Source: Chromobacterium sphagni
Lineage (GTDB): Bacteria > Pseudomonadota > Gammaproteobacteria > Burkholderiales > Chromobacteriaceae
NCBI RefSeq assembly: GCF_001855555.1
Contig: NZ_MKCT01000001.1
Location: 1,205,625-1,269,624 of the forward strand
Length of the DNA: 64,000 nt
Direction of reading: 5' to 3'
Below the pieces are notes generated by a model. That model did not search any database. It had not been told where the DNA came from and saw only the letters and a list, made by a program, of their open reading frames with translations. Each line of letters opens with the position of its first letter. The first letter of the stretch is position 1. The translations under genes were made by a program, and so were the position numbers. Of this stretch, positions 44,558-53,012 are shown in pieces.

Positions 44558-46150
44558 CTATTGTCGGGCAGGCGGCGCGCGCCAGCGTTCGGGCGGCACC
44601 ACCACCGGCTCTGCCGGCTGTTCGGTGAAGTGCGGCGACAGGATCTGCACGCCGAATTCGTTGAAGGCGTCCAGGATTTCGCCGTGCAGCGCGTCGCGCA
44701 CCACCGGCGGCTGGTGTTCCGGCAGCGCGCGCAGCTGCAGCTCGTATTCGATGTAGAAGTCCTGCAGCGACAGCTTGCGCACCTGCGGCGCGCAGGCGGG
44801 GTCCACCCCCGGGCAGCGGCGCGCAGCCAGCTCCAGCATGGCCTGCACCTGCCGCCACGGCGCGTCGTAGCCTATGGTGACGCGGGTGGAGATCATGGCG
44901 CCCGGCCCTTCGCCGTGGCGGCTGTAGTTGCTGACCTTGCCGCCCACCGCCACCGCGTTGGGAATGGTGATTTCGTAGCCCTGGCTGGTGAGGATTTTGG
45001 TGGACAGCGCCGACAGCTCGCTGACCGTGCCTTCCACCTCGCCAAGCTGCACATAGTCGCCGCGCCGCAGCGCGCGGGCATAGATCAGCACTAGGCCGCT
45101 CATCGCGTGGTTCATCACGCCGGCCGAGCCCAGCGTCACCATCAGGCCGAAGAACACGCTGACGCCCTTGAAGGCGTCGCTGTTGGCGCCCGGCAGGTAG
45201 GGGTAGGCGACGATCAGCGCGAACAGCCACAGGATGACGGAAGCCAGCCGGCGGGTGGCGCCCACCGTTTCGGCGTGCAGGCCGGGCAGCTCCAGCTGGC
45301 CGCGCTCCACCGCGCCGAACAGCAGCGCCAGGCCGCGTCCGATCAGCCGCGTCAGCAGGAAGATCACCGCCACGGTGGCCAGCCCCGGCAGCGCCGACAG
45401 AATGTCGTCGGCGATGGTCGCCAGCAGCTGATAGAAGGAGTTGCCCAGCTTGCGCCCCAGCGGCCGGGTGTAAGGGAAGAGTCCCAGGGTGTAGCTCAGC
45501 CACATATAGCCGGCGAACAGCGCGCACAGCAGCGCGGTGATGTCCACCAGCTGGCATTCGGCGGAGCGCAGGAAATGGCGCAGGTCGAACCTGCCGCTCA
45601 GCCATGGCAACCGGCCTATCGGCTGCAGGTGCAGCCGGCGGCGCGAGGCGCTGCGGCCGCGGGCGATCAGATACAGCGCGCCGGCGAACACGGCGGCGGC
45701 CAGCAGCGCCAACAGCACGGACAGGGCGATCTGCCGCGGCGAGCGTTGTTCCAGCGCGGCTTGGCGCAGCTCGTTCAGTCTGGCCTGCGCCCGGGCGGCG
45801 GCCTGCTCCAGCGTCAGTTGGTCGCCGGGGTCGAGGTCGTCCTCCAGTATGGTGAACAAGGGCCGGCCGTGGATGCTGACGGCGATGCCGCGCAGATGGC
45901 TGTCGGCCAGCGGCGCGGTTTGCACCGGTTGCTGCAGATCGTCCGGCGTCAGCTCGCGGATGCGCTCCAAGGTGCGCTGCAGCCGTTGCTCCGGGCCGAG
46001 GCTGGCCTGATTGGCCAGAAACAGGAAGATCGGGCGGTTGTCCAGCACCAGGGTGCGGGCGCTGTCGGCCGGCGACGGGTTGGCGCGGGGCTCGGCGGCC
46101 AGCGCCGGCAGGCACAGCGTCAACAGCAGGCAGAAACGGATCAGGGCCAT
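44558..46150 (-). CDS. MscS-family mechanosensitive ion channel
   Basis: A 530-residue channel with a signal peptide, a periplasmic domain of about 130 residues and about five membrane spans. The pore-lining and following beta domain include GSAGVMNHAMSGLVLIYARALRRGDYVQLGEVEGTVSEL and EITIPNAVAVGGKVSNYS. MscS-type channels release solutes on hypo-osmotic shock. The ATG at 46150 precedes the signal peptide with GGAG nearby. It may share a message with proA, 93 bases downstream. Confidence 0.9.
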   Translation of the reverse strand: MALIRFCLLLTLCLPALAAEPRANPSPADSARTLVLDNRPIFLFLANQASLGPEQRLQRTLERIRELTPDDLQQPVQTAPLADSHLRGIAVSIHGRPLFTILEDDLDPGDQLTLEQAAARAQARLNELRQAALEQRSPRQIALSVLLALLAAAVFAGALYLIARGRSASRRRLHLQPIGRLPWLSGRFDLRHFLRSAECQLVDITALLCALFAGYMWLSYTLGLFPYTRPLGRKLGNSFYQLLATIADDILSALPGLATVAVIFLLTRLIGRGLALLFGAVERGQLELPGLHAETVGATRRLASVILWLFALIVAYPYLPGANSDAFKGVSVFFGLMVTLGSAGVMNHAMSGLVLIYARALRRGDYVQLGEVEGTVSELSALSTKILTSQGYEITIPNAVAVGGKVSNYSRHGEGPGAMISTRVTIGYDAPWRQVQAMLELAARRCPGVDPACAPQVRKLSLQDFYIEYELQLRALPEHQPPVVRDALHGEILDAFNEFGVQILSPHFTEQPAEPVVVPPERWRAPPARQ

Positions 46151-46250
46151 GGAATCTCCGAAAGAGCGGCGAGGCCGGCCCGTTTGGGGGGACGCGGCCG
46201 GCAATGCCCATATCATGGCACAGCCGGCCAGCGCCCGGCATCCCCCGCGC

Positions 46251-47435
46251 TCAGCCGCGCAGCATCGCCCGGCGATAGCCTTGCGGCGCGAAAGCGCTGG
46301 TCAGCAGCAGCAACAGCGCCACTGCGGCCGCCAGCGCCAGCCAGGCCAGCTGGAAGCTGGCGGTGAGGTCGCGCAGCCAGCCGGCGGCGAACGGCGCGCA
46401 GGCGGCTATCAGATAACCGACGCCCTGGACGAAGGCTGCCAGCCGCCCGGCGTCGCGGCTGTCGTCCAGATGGCCCAGCGTCAGGATCATGCTCAGCGGG
46501 AACAGGCCGCCCACGCCCAGCCCCAGAAGCCCCACCCACAGCAGCATCGGGCCGCCAGGCTGCGCCACCATGCCGAGCAGGCCGGCCAGCGTGCAGCACA
46601 GCGTCAATGCCAGCCAGCCGCGCAGATCGGCATGGCGGGAGGAGAGCAGCGGCAGGGTCAGGCCGGCCACCACCTCCATCGCGGTCATATAGCTGAGCAT
46701 CAAGCCGCCTTGCTGGCCGCTCCAGCCCAACTGCACGAAGAAGGGCGGCAGCCAGGCCAGCGAGCAGGTGTAGACCGCGGTGCCCAGGCCGAAATAGCCG
46801 GCCAGCAGCCAGGCGCGCGGCAGGCGGGAAAAGGGCGCGGCCGGCGCGGCCTGAGACGCAGAGGCCTGGGCGGCGGGCGCGTGCCGCCACCAGAGCACGC
46901 AGGCCAGCGCGGCGGGCAAGGCCCACGCCGCCAGGCCAAGCTGCCATTGGCCGCTGTGCCGCGCCAGCCACGGCGCGCCGGCGGCGGCCAGCGAGGCCCC
47001 GCCCATGATGGCGGTGATGTAGAGCCCCATCAACAGCGATACCCGCTGCGGGAAGTGGCGCTTGATCAGGCCAGGCAGCAGCGCCTGGGCCAGCGCGATG
47101 CCGCCGCCGGCCATCAGCGCGGTGGCGAGCAGGCCGGCGTAGCTGGGGGGCCAGCAGCGCAGCGCGCAGGACAGCAGGATCAGCAGCAGCGCCAGCAGCA
47201 CGCCTAGGCGCGCGCCCAGCAGGGCCTCCAGCCGGTGGCCGGCGAAGGCGCCGGCGCCCATGGCGGCGATGGGCAGCGTGGTGAGCAGGGCGGCTTCGCT
47301 GAAGCGGATGCCGGTGGCGGCGCGGATAGGCTCCAGCAAGGGGCCGACGGCGGCGAGGCCGGGGCGCAGATTGAGGCCGACCATCACGATGGCCAGGGTC
47401 AGGCCCAGCGGGCGGGCGAGTGGGATCGAGGACAT
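46251..47435 (-). CDS. CynX/NimT-family MFS transporter
   Basis: A 394-residue, 12-span transporter. The opening GLTLAIVMVGLNLRPGLAAVGPLLEPIR is typical of the CynX/NimT (YeaN) group, which includes cyanate and nitroimidazole-linked transporters. GGAG precedes the ATG. It follows the hydrolase by 12 bases and MarR gene further upstream, so it is probably the efflux part of a MarR-controlled unit. The substrate is unknown. Confidence 0.88.
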   Translation of the reverse strand: MSSIPLARPLGLTLAIVMVGLNLRPGLAAVGPLLEPIRAATGIRFSEAALLTTLPIAAMGAGAFAGHRLEALLGARLGVLLALLLILLSCALRCWPPSYAGLLATALMAGGGIALAQALLPGLIKRHFPQRVSLLMGLYITAIMGGASLAAAGAPWLARHSGQWQLGLAAWALPAALACVLWWRHAPAAQASASQAAPAAPFSRLPRAWLLAGYFGLGTAVYTCSLAWLPPFFVQLGWSGQQGGLMLSYMTAMEVVAGLTLPLLSSRHADLRGWLALTLCCTLAGLLGMVAQPGGPMLLWVGLLGLGVGGLFPLSMILTLGHLDDSRDAGRLAAFVQGVGYLIAACAPFAAGWLRDLTASFQLAWLALAAAVALLLLLTSAFAPQGYRRAMLRG

Positions 47436-47447
47436 GGGGGCTCCGCT

Positions 47448-48248
47448 TCAATGCGTTTGCAGGAAGGCCAGCAGGGCGGCGTTGAAGGCGTCGGCGCTGT
47501 CGATGTTGGCGACATGGGCGGCGCCGGCCAGGCTGATATGGCGCGCTCCGGGCACTTGGCCGGCCATCCATCGGCCCAGCTCCGGCGGCGACACCGCGTC
47601 GCATTCGGCGCTCAGATACAGGCTGGGAGCGCGGATGGCGGACAGGCGGCCGGAGATGTCGAAGCCGCGCAGTCCTTCGCACACCCAGGCTTGCGAGGGG
47701 CCGTCGGCCTGGGCCGCCTGGGCGTGCCATTGCAGATACAGTTGCCGGCCGGCGTCGCTGGCGCGGAAGGCGGCGTTGACATTGCGCGGCCAGCTGGCTT
47801 CCAGCCGCCGCAAGGGGCCGTCTTCGCCGCGCAGCGTCTGCTGCCAGTCGTCCAGCAGCGCCTGGGCCTCGGAGCCGGCCGTGGAGCAGAAGCTGTTGGC
47901 CACGGTCAGGCTGCACACGCGCTCTGGCGCGGCCAGCGCCAGCTGCTGCGCCGCCATGCCGCCCAGCGACAGCCCGACGACATGGACCGCGGCTATCCGC
48001 AGATGGTCGAGCAGGGCCAGGCAGTCCGCCGCCAGTTCGCATGCGCCGTGCGGCCGGCTCAAGGCGCTGGAAGCGCCGTGGCCGGCCAGGTCGGGCAGGA
48101 TGGCGCGATAGCCGGCGGCGTTCAGCGCCGGCAGCTGCGGCAGCCAGGCGCGGCCGCTGTTGCAGATGCCGTGCAGCAGCAATGCCGGTATGCCGTCGCC
48201 GCATTCCATGTAGTAGAGCCGGCGGTCTTGATGCAGGTGGTAAGCCAT
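47448..48248 (-). CDS. Alpha/beta hydrolase
   Basis: A 266-residue hydrolase. The oxyanion region is LLLHGICNSG near 24, the nucleophile elbow is GLSLGG (Ser94), an acidic loop is LSAECDAVSPPELG and the histidine is in GAAHVANID. It resembles 3-oxoadipate enol-lactonase-like or BioH-like hydrolases but lacks anything more specific. AAGGAG precedes the ATG. It sits between a MarR gene and an MFS gene. Confidence 0.85.
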   Translation of the reverse strand: MAYHLHQDRRLYYMECGDGIPALLLHGICNSGRAWLPQLPALNAAGYRAILPDLAGHGASSALSRPHGACELAADCLALLDHLRIAAVHVVGLSLGGMAAQQLALAAPERVCSLTVANSFCSTAGSEAQALLDDWQQTLRGEDGPLRRLEASWPRNVNAAFRASDAGRQLYLQWHAQAAQADGPSQAWVCEGLRGFDISGRLSAIRAPSLYLSAECDAVSPPELGRWMAGQVPGARHISLAGAAHVANIDSADAFNAALLAFLQTH

Positions 48249-48335
48249 CGTTTTCTCCTTGCGGCGCGGACGGCGGGCAAGCCGGGGGCGGCTGGCGCCG
48301 CGGCGTCAGGGGTGGGAAACAGGTGGAGGGAAGGA

Positions 48336-48851
48336 TCAGCCGGTCGTTTCGCCGGGGAAGCCCTGCAGCCACTGCTTGAGCAGCGCCGCCAGTTGGGCGC
48401 GCTGTTCCGGCGCCAGCGCGGCGAGCGCGGCTTCCTGGGTGGCGAGGTGGGCTTCCAGCGCTTGGTCCACCAGCGCTCTGCCGCTGGCGGTCAGTTGAAC
48501 CCGCATGGCGCGGCGGTCGTCTGGATGGGGTTGGCGCAGCACCCAGCCGGCGGCTTCCAGCCGGTCCAGCCGCTTGCTGATGGCGCCTGAGGTGAGCAGC
48601 AGGCTGGTGTAGAGCTCGGTGGGAGACAGCTGACCGTCGTCGCCTGCGCGGCGCAGCGTGGCCAGCACGTCGAATTCGCCGTCCTTCAGGCCGAAGCGGG
48701 CGAAGTTGTCGGCCAGGGTTTTCTCAAGGTGGCTGACCAGCCGGCCCAACCGGCCTATCACCGCCATGCTGGCGCAGTCGAGATCCGGCCGGGCCTGCCG
48801 CCATTGCGCGAGTATCAGGTCTATCTTGTCCATGAGCTCATCATGGCACAT
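48336..48851 (-). CDS. MarR-family transcriptional regulator
   Basis: A 171-residue winged-helix repressor: GEFDVLATLRRAGDDGQLSPTELYTSLLLTSGAISKRLDRLEAAGWVLRQPHPDDRRAMRVQLT is the complete DNA-binding domain and wing. The ATG at 48851 has AAGGAAG at good spacing; ATG 48833 is an alternative. A strong inverted repeat overlaps its upstream region, indicating autoregulation. It probably also controls the hydrolase and MFS genes downstream. Confidence 0.92.
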   Translation of the reverse strand: MCHDELMDKIDLILAQWRQARPDLDCASMAVIGRLGRLVSHLEKTLADNFARFGLKDGEFDVLATLRRAGDDGQLSPTELYTSLLLTSGAISKRLDRLEAAGWVLRQPHPDDRRAMRVQLTASGRALVDQALEAHLATQEAALAALAPEQRAQLAALLKQWLQGFPGETTG

Positions 48852-48890
48852 AACTATCTTCCTTGGAAGTTATTTCCCGAGAAGATAGTT
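48852..48890. promoter_or_regulatory. MarR-type operator upstream of the marR-like gene
   Basis: AACTATCTTC (48852-48861) is perfectly inverted at 48881-48890 (GAAGATAGTT). A second palindrome CTTCC-TT-GGAAG lies at 48858-48869 and overlaps the ribosome-binding site. Position and symmetry fit autorepression. Confidence 0.65.
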
Positions 48891-49298
48891 TCAGTGCTGC
48901 TCGGGCATCAGCTTGGCCAGTTCGACGGCGCGCGCGGCGGTGGCGGCTAGCGCGCAGTCGGCGGCGGCCAGCGCGGCGGCGCTGCCGCCGGCGGGGTCGG
49001 CGTACAGGCGGCAGTTGGCGTCCCGGTAGCGCAGCCACAGCTGTTGCGCCTCACGCAGTTGCGGCTGGCGCGGCGCGGTCAGCGCGGCCATCAGCTTCTT
49101 GTAGTTGTCGTTCAGCAGCTTGTCCTGGCCGGCGTGTTCGGCGGCTATGCAGTCCTGCATGGCGGCGGTGGAGGCGGCTTGCTCCATGCACTGATCGTAG
49201 CTGCGGCTGTATAGCGCGGCTTCGTCGCCGCAGGCTTGCGCTTGGACGGACAGCAGCGCCAGCAGTATGGCGCTAGGGAGAAGGGGGAGGATTTTCAT
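48891..49298 (-). CDS. LprI-like/DUF1311 exported protein
   Basis: A 135-residue protein with a signal peptide ending VQAQA and a cysteine-rich mature domain of the LprI/DUF1311 type: YDQCMEQAASTAAMQDCIAAE, then LNDNYKKLMA and LWLRYRDANCRLY. Some relatives inhibit lysozyme, but most are uncharacterised. Its stop lies one base beyond the outer arm of the MarR operator. Confidence 0.85.
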   Translation of the reverse strand: MKILPLLPSAILLALLSVQAQACGDEAALYSRSYDQCMEQAASTAAMQDCIAAEHAGQDKLLNDNYKKLMAALTAPRQPQLREAQQLWLRYRDANCRLYADPAGGSAAALAAADCALAATAARAVELAKLMPEQH

Positions 49299-49345
49299 GG
49301 CGGAGCCCTGGTGCGGTGAAGGCAGCGAATATAGCAGAAACCAGC

Positions 49346-49372
49346 AAAAAGCCCGGCAGCGGCGGGCTTTTT
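49346..49372 (-). terminator. Rho-independent terminator of the phosphoesterase gene
   Basis: AAAAAGCCCG (49346-49355) pairs with CGGGCTTTTT (49363-49372). The T run on the minus strand closes the AcpA-like gene. Confidence 0.8.
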
Positions 49373-49389
49373 GCGGCTATCTCGCGTCT

Positions 49390-51042
49390 TTAGAACTGCA
49401 GCGCGCCGGTCAGGTCGCCCGGCGGCTGGGCGCCGCGCTCGCGGAAGGCGGCGTTGCGCACCTTGACGCCCTCCAGCTCCGGCAGGCCGTGCAGGCGGCT
49501 GATGAAGCGGATGATGGAGGTGGTGTCGTAGAAGGTGTGGTCGACATGGCCCTTCTTGGCGAACGGCGACACGATGATGGCCGGGATGCGGCTGCCCGGG
49601 CCCCAGCGGTCGCCCTTGGGCGGGGCCACGTGGTCCCACCAGCCGCCGTTCTCGTCGTGGGTGATGATCACCACCATGTTCTTCCACTGCGGGCCGCTCA
49701 TCAGGTGCTGCAGGATGTTGGCGACGTGGCGGTCGCCGCTTTCCACGTCGGAGTAGCCGGCGTGCATGTTGAGATTGCCCTGCGGCTTGTAGAAGGCTAC
49801 CGCCGGCAGCTTGCCTGCCACCGCGTCGGCGATGAAGCGGTTGCTGATCGGGCTGTCGCCCAGGCCGCCGTCGCGCAGGTGCCGCTCGCGGGCCTGGGTG
49901 CCGGGCGCGAAGCTCTTGAAGTAGTTGAACGGCTGGTGGTGGTACTGGAAGTTGGGTGCGTCGGGGCCGCCCTTGCCGTCCAGCGCCGCCTGCCAGCTGC
50001 CGCCGTACCACGCCCAGTCGACATTCTTGCGCGACAGCAGGTCGCCTATGGTGTCGTAGGTCTGCGGCGGCAGGGTATTGTGGTTTGCCGGGTCGGCGTA
50101 GCGCGGGTCGCCGCCTTCGGCCGGCTTGACGTAGCTGGGCTGGAACGGCGGCGCCATGGTGTTGACCGCGTAGCCGTCCGGAGTGATGGCGCCGTTGTTG
50201 ACGAACTTGGGCGGGCCGTCCATCGCCGAGCCGGGTTCTTTCACGCTCAGCCGGTGGCCCTGCGGACCGTCGTCCAGCACCGCGATCTTGCCCTTGGCCG
50301 GGCTGGTGGCGGCGTTGAAGTATTCCGGCGTGCGGGCCGAGATCAGGAACTGGTGGTTGAGGTAGGAGCCGCCGAAGGCCGCCATGAAGAAGTTGTCGCA
50401 CAGCGTGTAGTGGTGGGCGATCTGCCACTGGTTGAGGTTCTTGGCGGTTTCGCCGTAGTAGCCCATCACCAGGCCGCCGGAGTCGGCCCAGGCGGCGAAC
50501 TGGTTGTTCTTGCCGCCGTTGATCTGCATCTGGTTCTGGTAGAACAGGTGCCACAGGTCGCGGGTGACCACGGCTTCCGGCAGCGGCTCGCCGTCGGCGT
50601 CCTGCAGCGGGAAGGGGCCGTTGGGCAGGTTCTTGATCTTGTCTTCGTCTATCAGGTAGTACTTGCCGGCCACGGTCTGGCCGCGCTGCACCATGCCGCC
50701 CCAGATCTTGGGCAGGGTCTTCAGCGCGCTGCCGTCGCGGTCCAGTTGGGTACAGGCTTCGGCGCCGGCCTCGGCCAGCGGGTATTTCACGCTGGGGAAG
50801 TTGCCGTACAGGTTGTTGAAGCTGCGGTTTTCCAGGTAGATCACCACCACGTTCTTCACATGGTGGCGCAGCTTGGCGTCCAGGCCGGCGGAGGCCGCCG
50901 GCGCCGCTTTGGCGTTGTCGCTTGCGACTGCCGGCAGCACGCTGGCGGCGCCGATGGCGGCCAGGCCTTCGAACAGGCGGCGGCGCGACGGGTCTTGCGG
51001 CGTGGTTTCGTCTGGGGAAGTAAGCTTATCGGGGTCTGACAT
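49390..51042 (-). CDS. Tat-exported AcpA/phospholipase C-type phosphoesterase
   Basis: A 550-residue phosphoesterase of the family that includes acid phosphatase AcpA and phospholipase C. Near residue 25 is SRRRLFEGLAAIGAAS, a twin-arginine-like signal. The mature part starts with VVVIYLENRSFNNLYG (metal and catalytic region), contains the HDENGGWWDHV metal segment near residue 460 and ends with a GLPEL segment. Members release phosphate from phosphomonoesters or phospholipids outside the cytoplasm. AGGA precedes the ATG. With phoD nearby it suggests phosphate scavenging. Confidence 0.88.
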   Translation of the reverse strand: MSDPDKLTSPDETTPQDPSRRRLFEGLAAIGAASVLPAVASDNAKAAPAASAGLDAKLRHHVKNVVVIYLENRSFNNLYGNFPSVKYPLAEAGAEACTQLDRDGSALKTLPKIWGGMVQRGQTVAGKYYLIDEDKIKNLPNGPFPLQDADGEPLPEAVVTRDLWHLFYQNQMQINGGKNNQFAAWADSGGLVMGYYGETAKNLNQWQIAHHYTLCDNFFMAAFGGSYLNHQFLISARTPEYFNAATSPAKGKIAVLDDGPQGHRLSVKEPGSAMDGPPKFVNNGAITPDGYAVNTMAPPFQPSYVKPAEGGDPRYADPANHNTLPPQTYDTIGDLLSRKNVDWAWYGGSWQAALDGKGGPDAPNFQYHHQPFNYFKSFAPGTQARERHLRDGGLGDSPISNRFIADAVAGKLPAVAFYKPQGNLNMHAGYSDVESGDRHVANILQHLMSGPQWKNMVVIITHDENGGWWDHVAPPKGDRWGPGSRIPAIIVSPFAKKGHVDHTFYDTTSIIRFISRLHGLPELEGVKVRNAAFRERGAQPPGDLTGALQF

Positions 51043-51142
51043 GGCGGCGGTCCTGTGTCCATTGGCCGGGTAGGAAAATTCAGCCGCCACTTTACTCCGC
51101 TTCGATGAATAGCTGAAGCCGTTCAGACGGTTTGCATGCGGC

Positions 51143-51571
51143 TCAGCCGCGGCGCTGGTGGGCGATCAGCCGGGCCAGCGCTTGGCGCACCTCGGCGTTG
51201 CCTATGCTTTCGGCGGCCTGCTCCATGCCGTCCAGCGCGTTTTCGCTGATGGCCAGCGTTTTGGGTTTTTTCGGCCGCACCAGTTTGAGCACCACTTTCA
51301 CCTTGACCTTGCTGGCGAGATAGCCCTGCCTGGCCAGTTGCGGCAGCAGGCCGGGGGCGGTCATCCGCAGCCGGGCGGCGACGATGCCGTTGTCGGCGTG
51401 CAGCACCAGCTCGTCGTCGCGGATGCGCACCGCGCGGCAGGCTTCAGCCATTCCCTGCGGGATCAGCTTCTTAAAGGCGCGGTCCAGCGCCATCAGCTCG
51501 TTGGCGGCGGCGGTGAGGAGGGCCAGGTGGCTGTCCTGGCGGGTGATGTCTTGCAGCGGGCGTCCGTACAT
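51143..51571 (-). CDS. dciA: DciA/DUF721 family protein (replicative helicase operator)
   Basis: A 142-residue DUF721 protein, the family of DciA, which helps load the replicative helicase DnaB in bacteria that lack DnaC. The KH-like core is visible as MAEACRAVRIRDDELVLHADNGIVAARLRMTAPGLL. I chose the ATG at 51571; the in-frame ATG at 51625 overlaps the terminator tail region of the upstream operon. Neither has a strong site. It is separated from secA by the ABC and phoD genes. Confidence 0.7.
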   Translation of the reverse strand: MYGRPLQDITRQDSHLALLTAAANELMALDRAFKKLIPQGMAEACRAVRIRDDELVLHADNGIVAARLRMTAPGLLPQLARQGYLASKVKVKVVLKLVRPKKPKTLAISENALDGMEQAAESIGNAEVRQALARLIAHQRRG

Positions 51572-51634
51572 GGCGTGGGGCTGGGTGGGGATGCCCGATT
51601 GTAGCCTGTCCCGGCGGCTGGCCATAGCGCTAAA

Positions 51635-51666
51635 GCAAAACGGGCGCGCCGTTGCCGGCGCGCCCG
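51635..51666 (-). terminator. Terminator of the fused-permease ABC operon
   Basis: CGGGCGCGCC (51641-51650), loop GTTGCC, GGCGCGCCCG (51657-51666). Read on the minus strand a TTTTGCTTT tract follows. Confidence 0.75.
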
Positions 51667-51688
51667 CATGTTCCTTAGCGGGGAAGGT

Positions 51689-53002
51689 TTACAGCGCGCC
51701 TTCCACGTCTTCCAGGCTGAAGGTTTCGGTGTGGTCGTTATAGGAGAAGATTTCGGCGTAGCGGCCCCAGCTGATCACGGTGTCCAGCGTTTCTTCGGCC
51801 GCCTGGTCGGACAGCGAATCTTCCAGCTCCTGGGCGAAACGCAGCCGCGGCGCCCGCTGGCCAGGCCGCTCCTGCAGCACCTTGCGGATGTGGGCGGCCA
51901 TCGGCACGTTGCGCAGCAGGTGCTCGGCGAACAGCACCTTGCGCTCCTGGGTGCCGTAGTCGGCGAACAGCTTGCCGGCGTTGGTCAGCAGCATGTCGCC
52001 GTCTTTCAGCTCGATGAAGCCCAAGTGCTCCAGCACTTCCGCCACCGGGAACAGGTCGTCCACTTCCAGCAGCAGCTTTTCCGCCACTTCCGGCATGTCG
52101 GCCTTGCCGAAGTACGGCTCCTGCGCGACTTCCTCGATCAGGCCGGCCATCAGATTGGTCGACACTTCGATCAGATGGCTGCCGATTTCCAGCGGCAATT
52201 TGTGCAGGGTGTGGGCGCTGCGGCGCGCGGTCATCAGCGCGTAGATGTCGTCCACCATCTTGCGGAAGGCCGGGTCCAGCCGGTTGCGGCGATGCGGGAA
52301 CGGCACCTTGATCTCGGCCACCACCCGGCCGGGGTTGGACGACAGCACCAGGATGCGGTCGCACATGAATACCGCCTCCTCGATGTTGTGGGTGACGATC
52401 AGCACCGACTTGATCGGCAGCTGGCCTTCGCTCCACAGGTCCAGCATGTCGGTGCGCAGCGTTTCGGCGGTCAGCACGTCCAGCGCCGAGAACGGCTCGT
52501 CCATCAGCAGCAGGGTCGGGTTGACCACCAGCGCGCGGGCGAAGCCGACGCGCTGGCGCATGCCGCCGGACAGCTCACGCGGGTAGGCGTTCTCGAAGCC
52601 GTCCAGGCCGATCAGGTCGATGGCCGCCAGCGCGCGCTTGCGGCGCTCCTTGGCCTCCACGCCCAGCGCCTCCAGGCCGGCTTCGACGTTTTGCAGCACG
52701 GTCAGCCAGGGGAACAGCGCGAAGGTCTGGAACACCATCGCGACGCCCTCGGCCGGGCCGGTCAGCGGCTTGCCGCGGTAATTGACTTCGCCGCCGCTTT
52801 GCTGGATCAGGCCGGCGATGATGCGCAGCAGCGTGGACTTGCCGGAGCCGGAGCGGCCCAAGAGGCCGACGATCTCGCCCTCGTGCAGCGTCAGGTTGAC
52901 GTCGTCCAGCACCTGGATCTCGTCGTTGCCCTTGGCGAAACCGCGGCAGACGTTCTTCAGCTTGAAGATTTCTTGTCCCGGGGTGGTGTTGTCGATACTC
53001 AT
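51689..53002 (-). CDS. NitT/TauT-type ABC ATPase with C-terminal AAA-associated domain
   Basis: A 437-residue ATPase. Residues 1-260 are a standard nitrate/taurine-type ABC domain: GRSGSGKST, LSGGMRQRVGFARAL and LLLMDEPFSALD. Residues from about 285 to 437 are the AAA-associated extension (ALMTARRSAHTLHKLPLEIGSH, then two winged-helix-like segments), seen only in a subset. It pairs with the fused permease just upstream. No binding protein is adjacent, so the substrate is unknown. Confidence 0.9.
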   Translation of the reverse strand: MSIDNTTPGQEIFKLKNVCRGFAKGNDEIQVLDDVNLTLHEGEIVGLLGRSGSGKSTLLRIIAGLIQQSGGEVNYRGKPLTGPAEGVAMVFQTFALFPWLTVLQNVEAGLEALGVEAKERRKRALAAIDLIGLDGFENAYPRELSGGMRQRVGFARALVVNPTLLLMDEPFSALDVLTAETLRTDMLDLWSEGQLPIKSVLIVTHNIEEAVFMCDRILVLSSNPGRVVAEIKVPFPHRRNRLDPAFRKMVDDIYALMTARRSAHTLHKLPLEIGSHLIEVSTNLMAGLIEEVAQEPYFGKADMPEVAEKLLLEVDDLFPVAEVLEHLGFIELKDGDMLLTNAGKLFADYGTQERKVLFAEHLLRNVPMAAHIRKVLQERPGQRAPRLRFAQELEDSLSDQAAEETLDTVISWGRYAEIFSYNDHTETFSLEDVEGAL

Positions 53003-53012
53003 GCTTGCCCCC

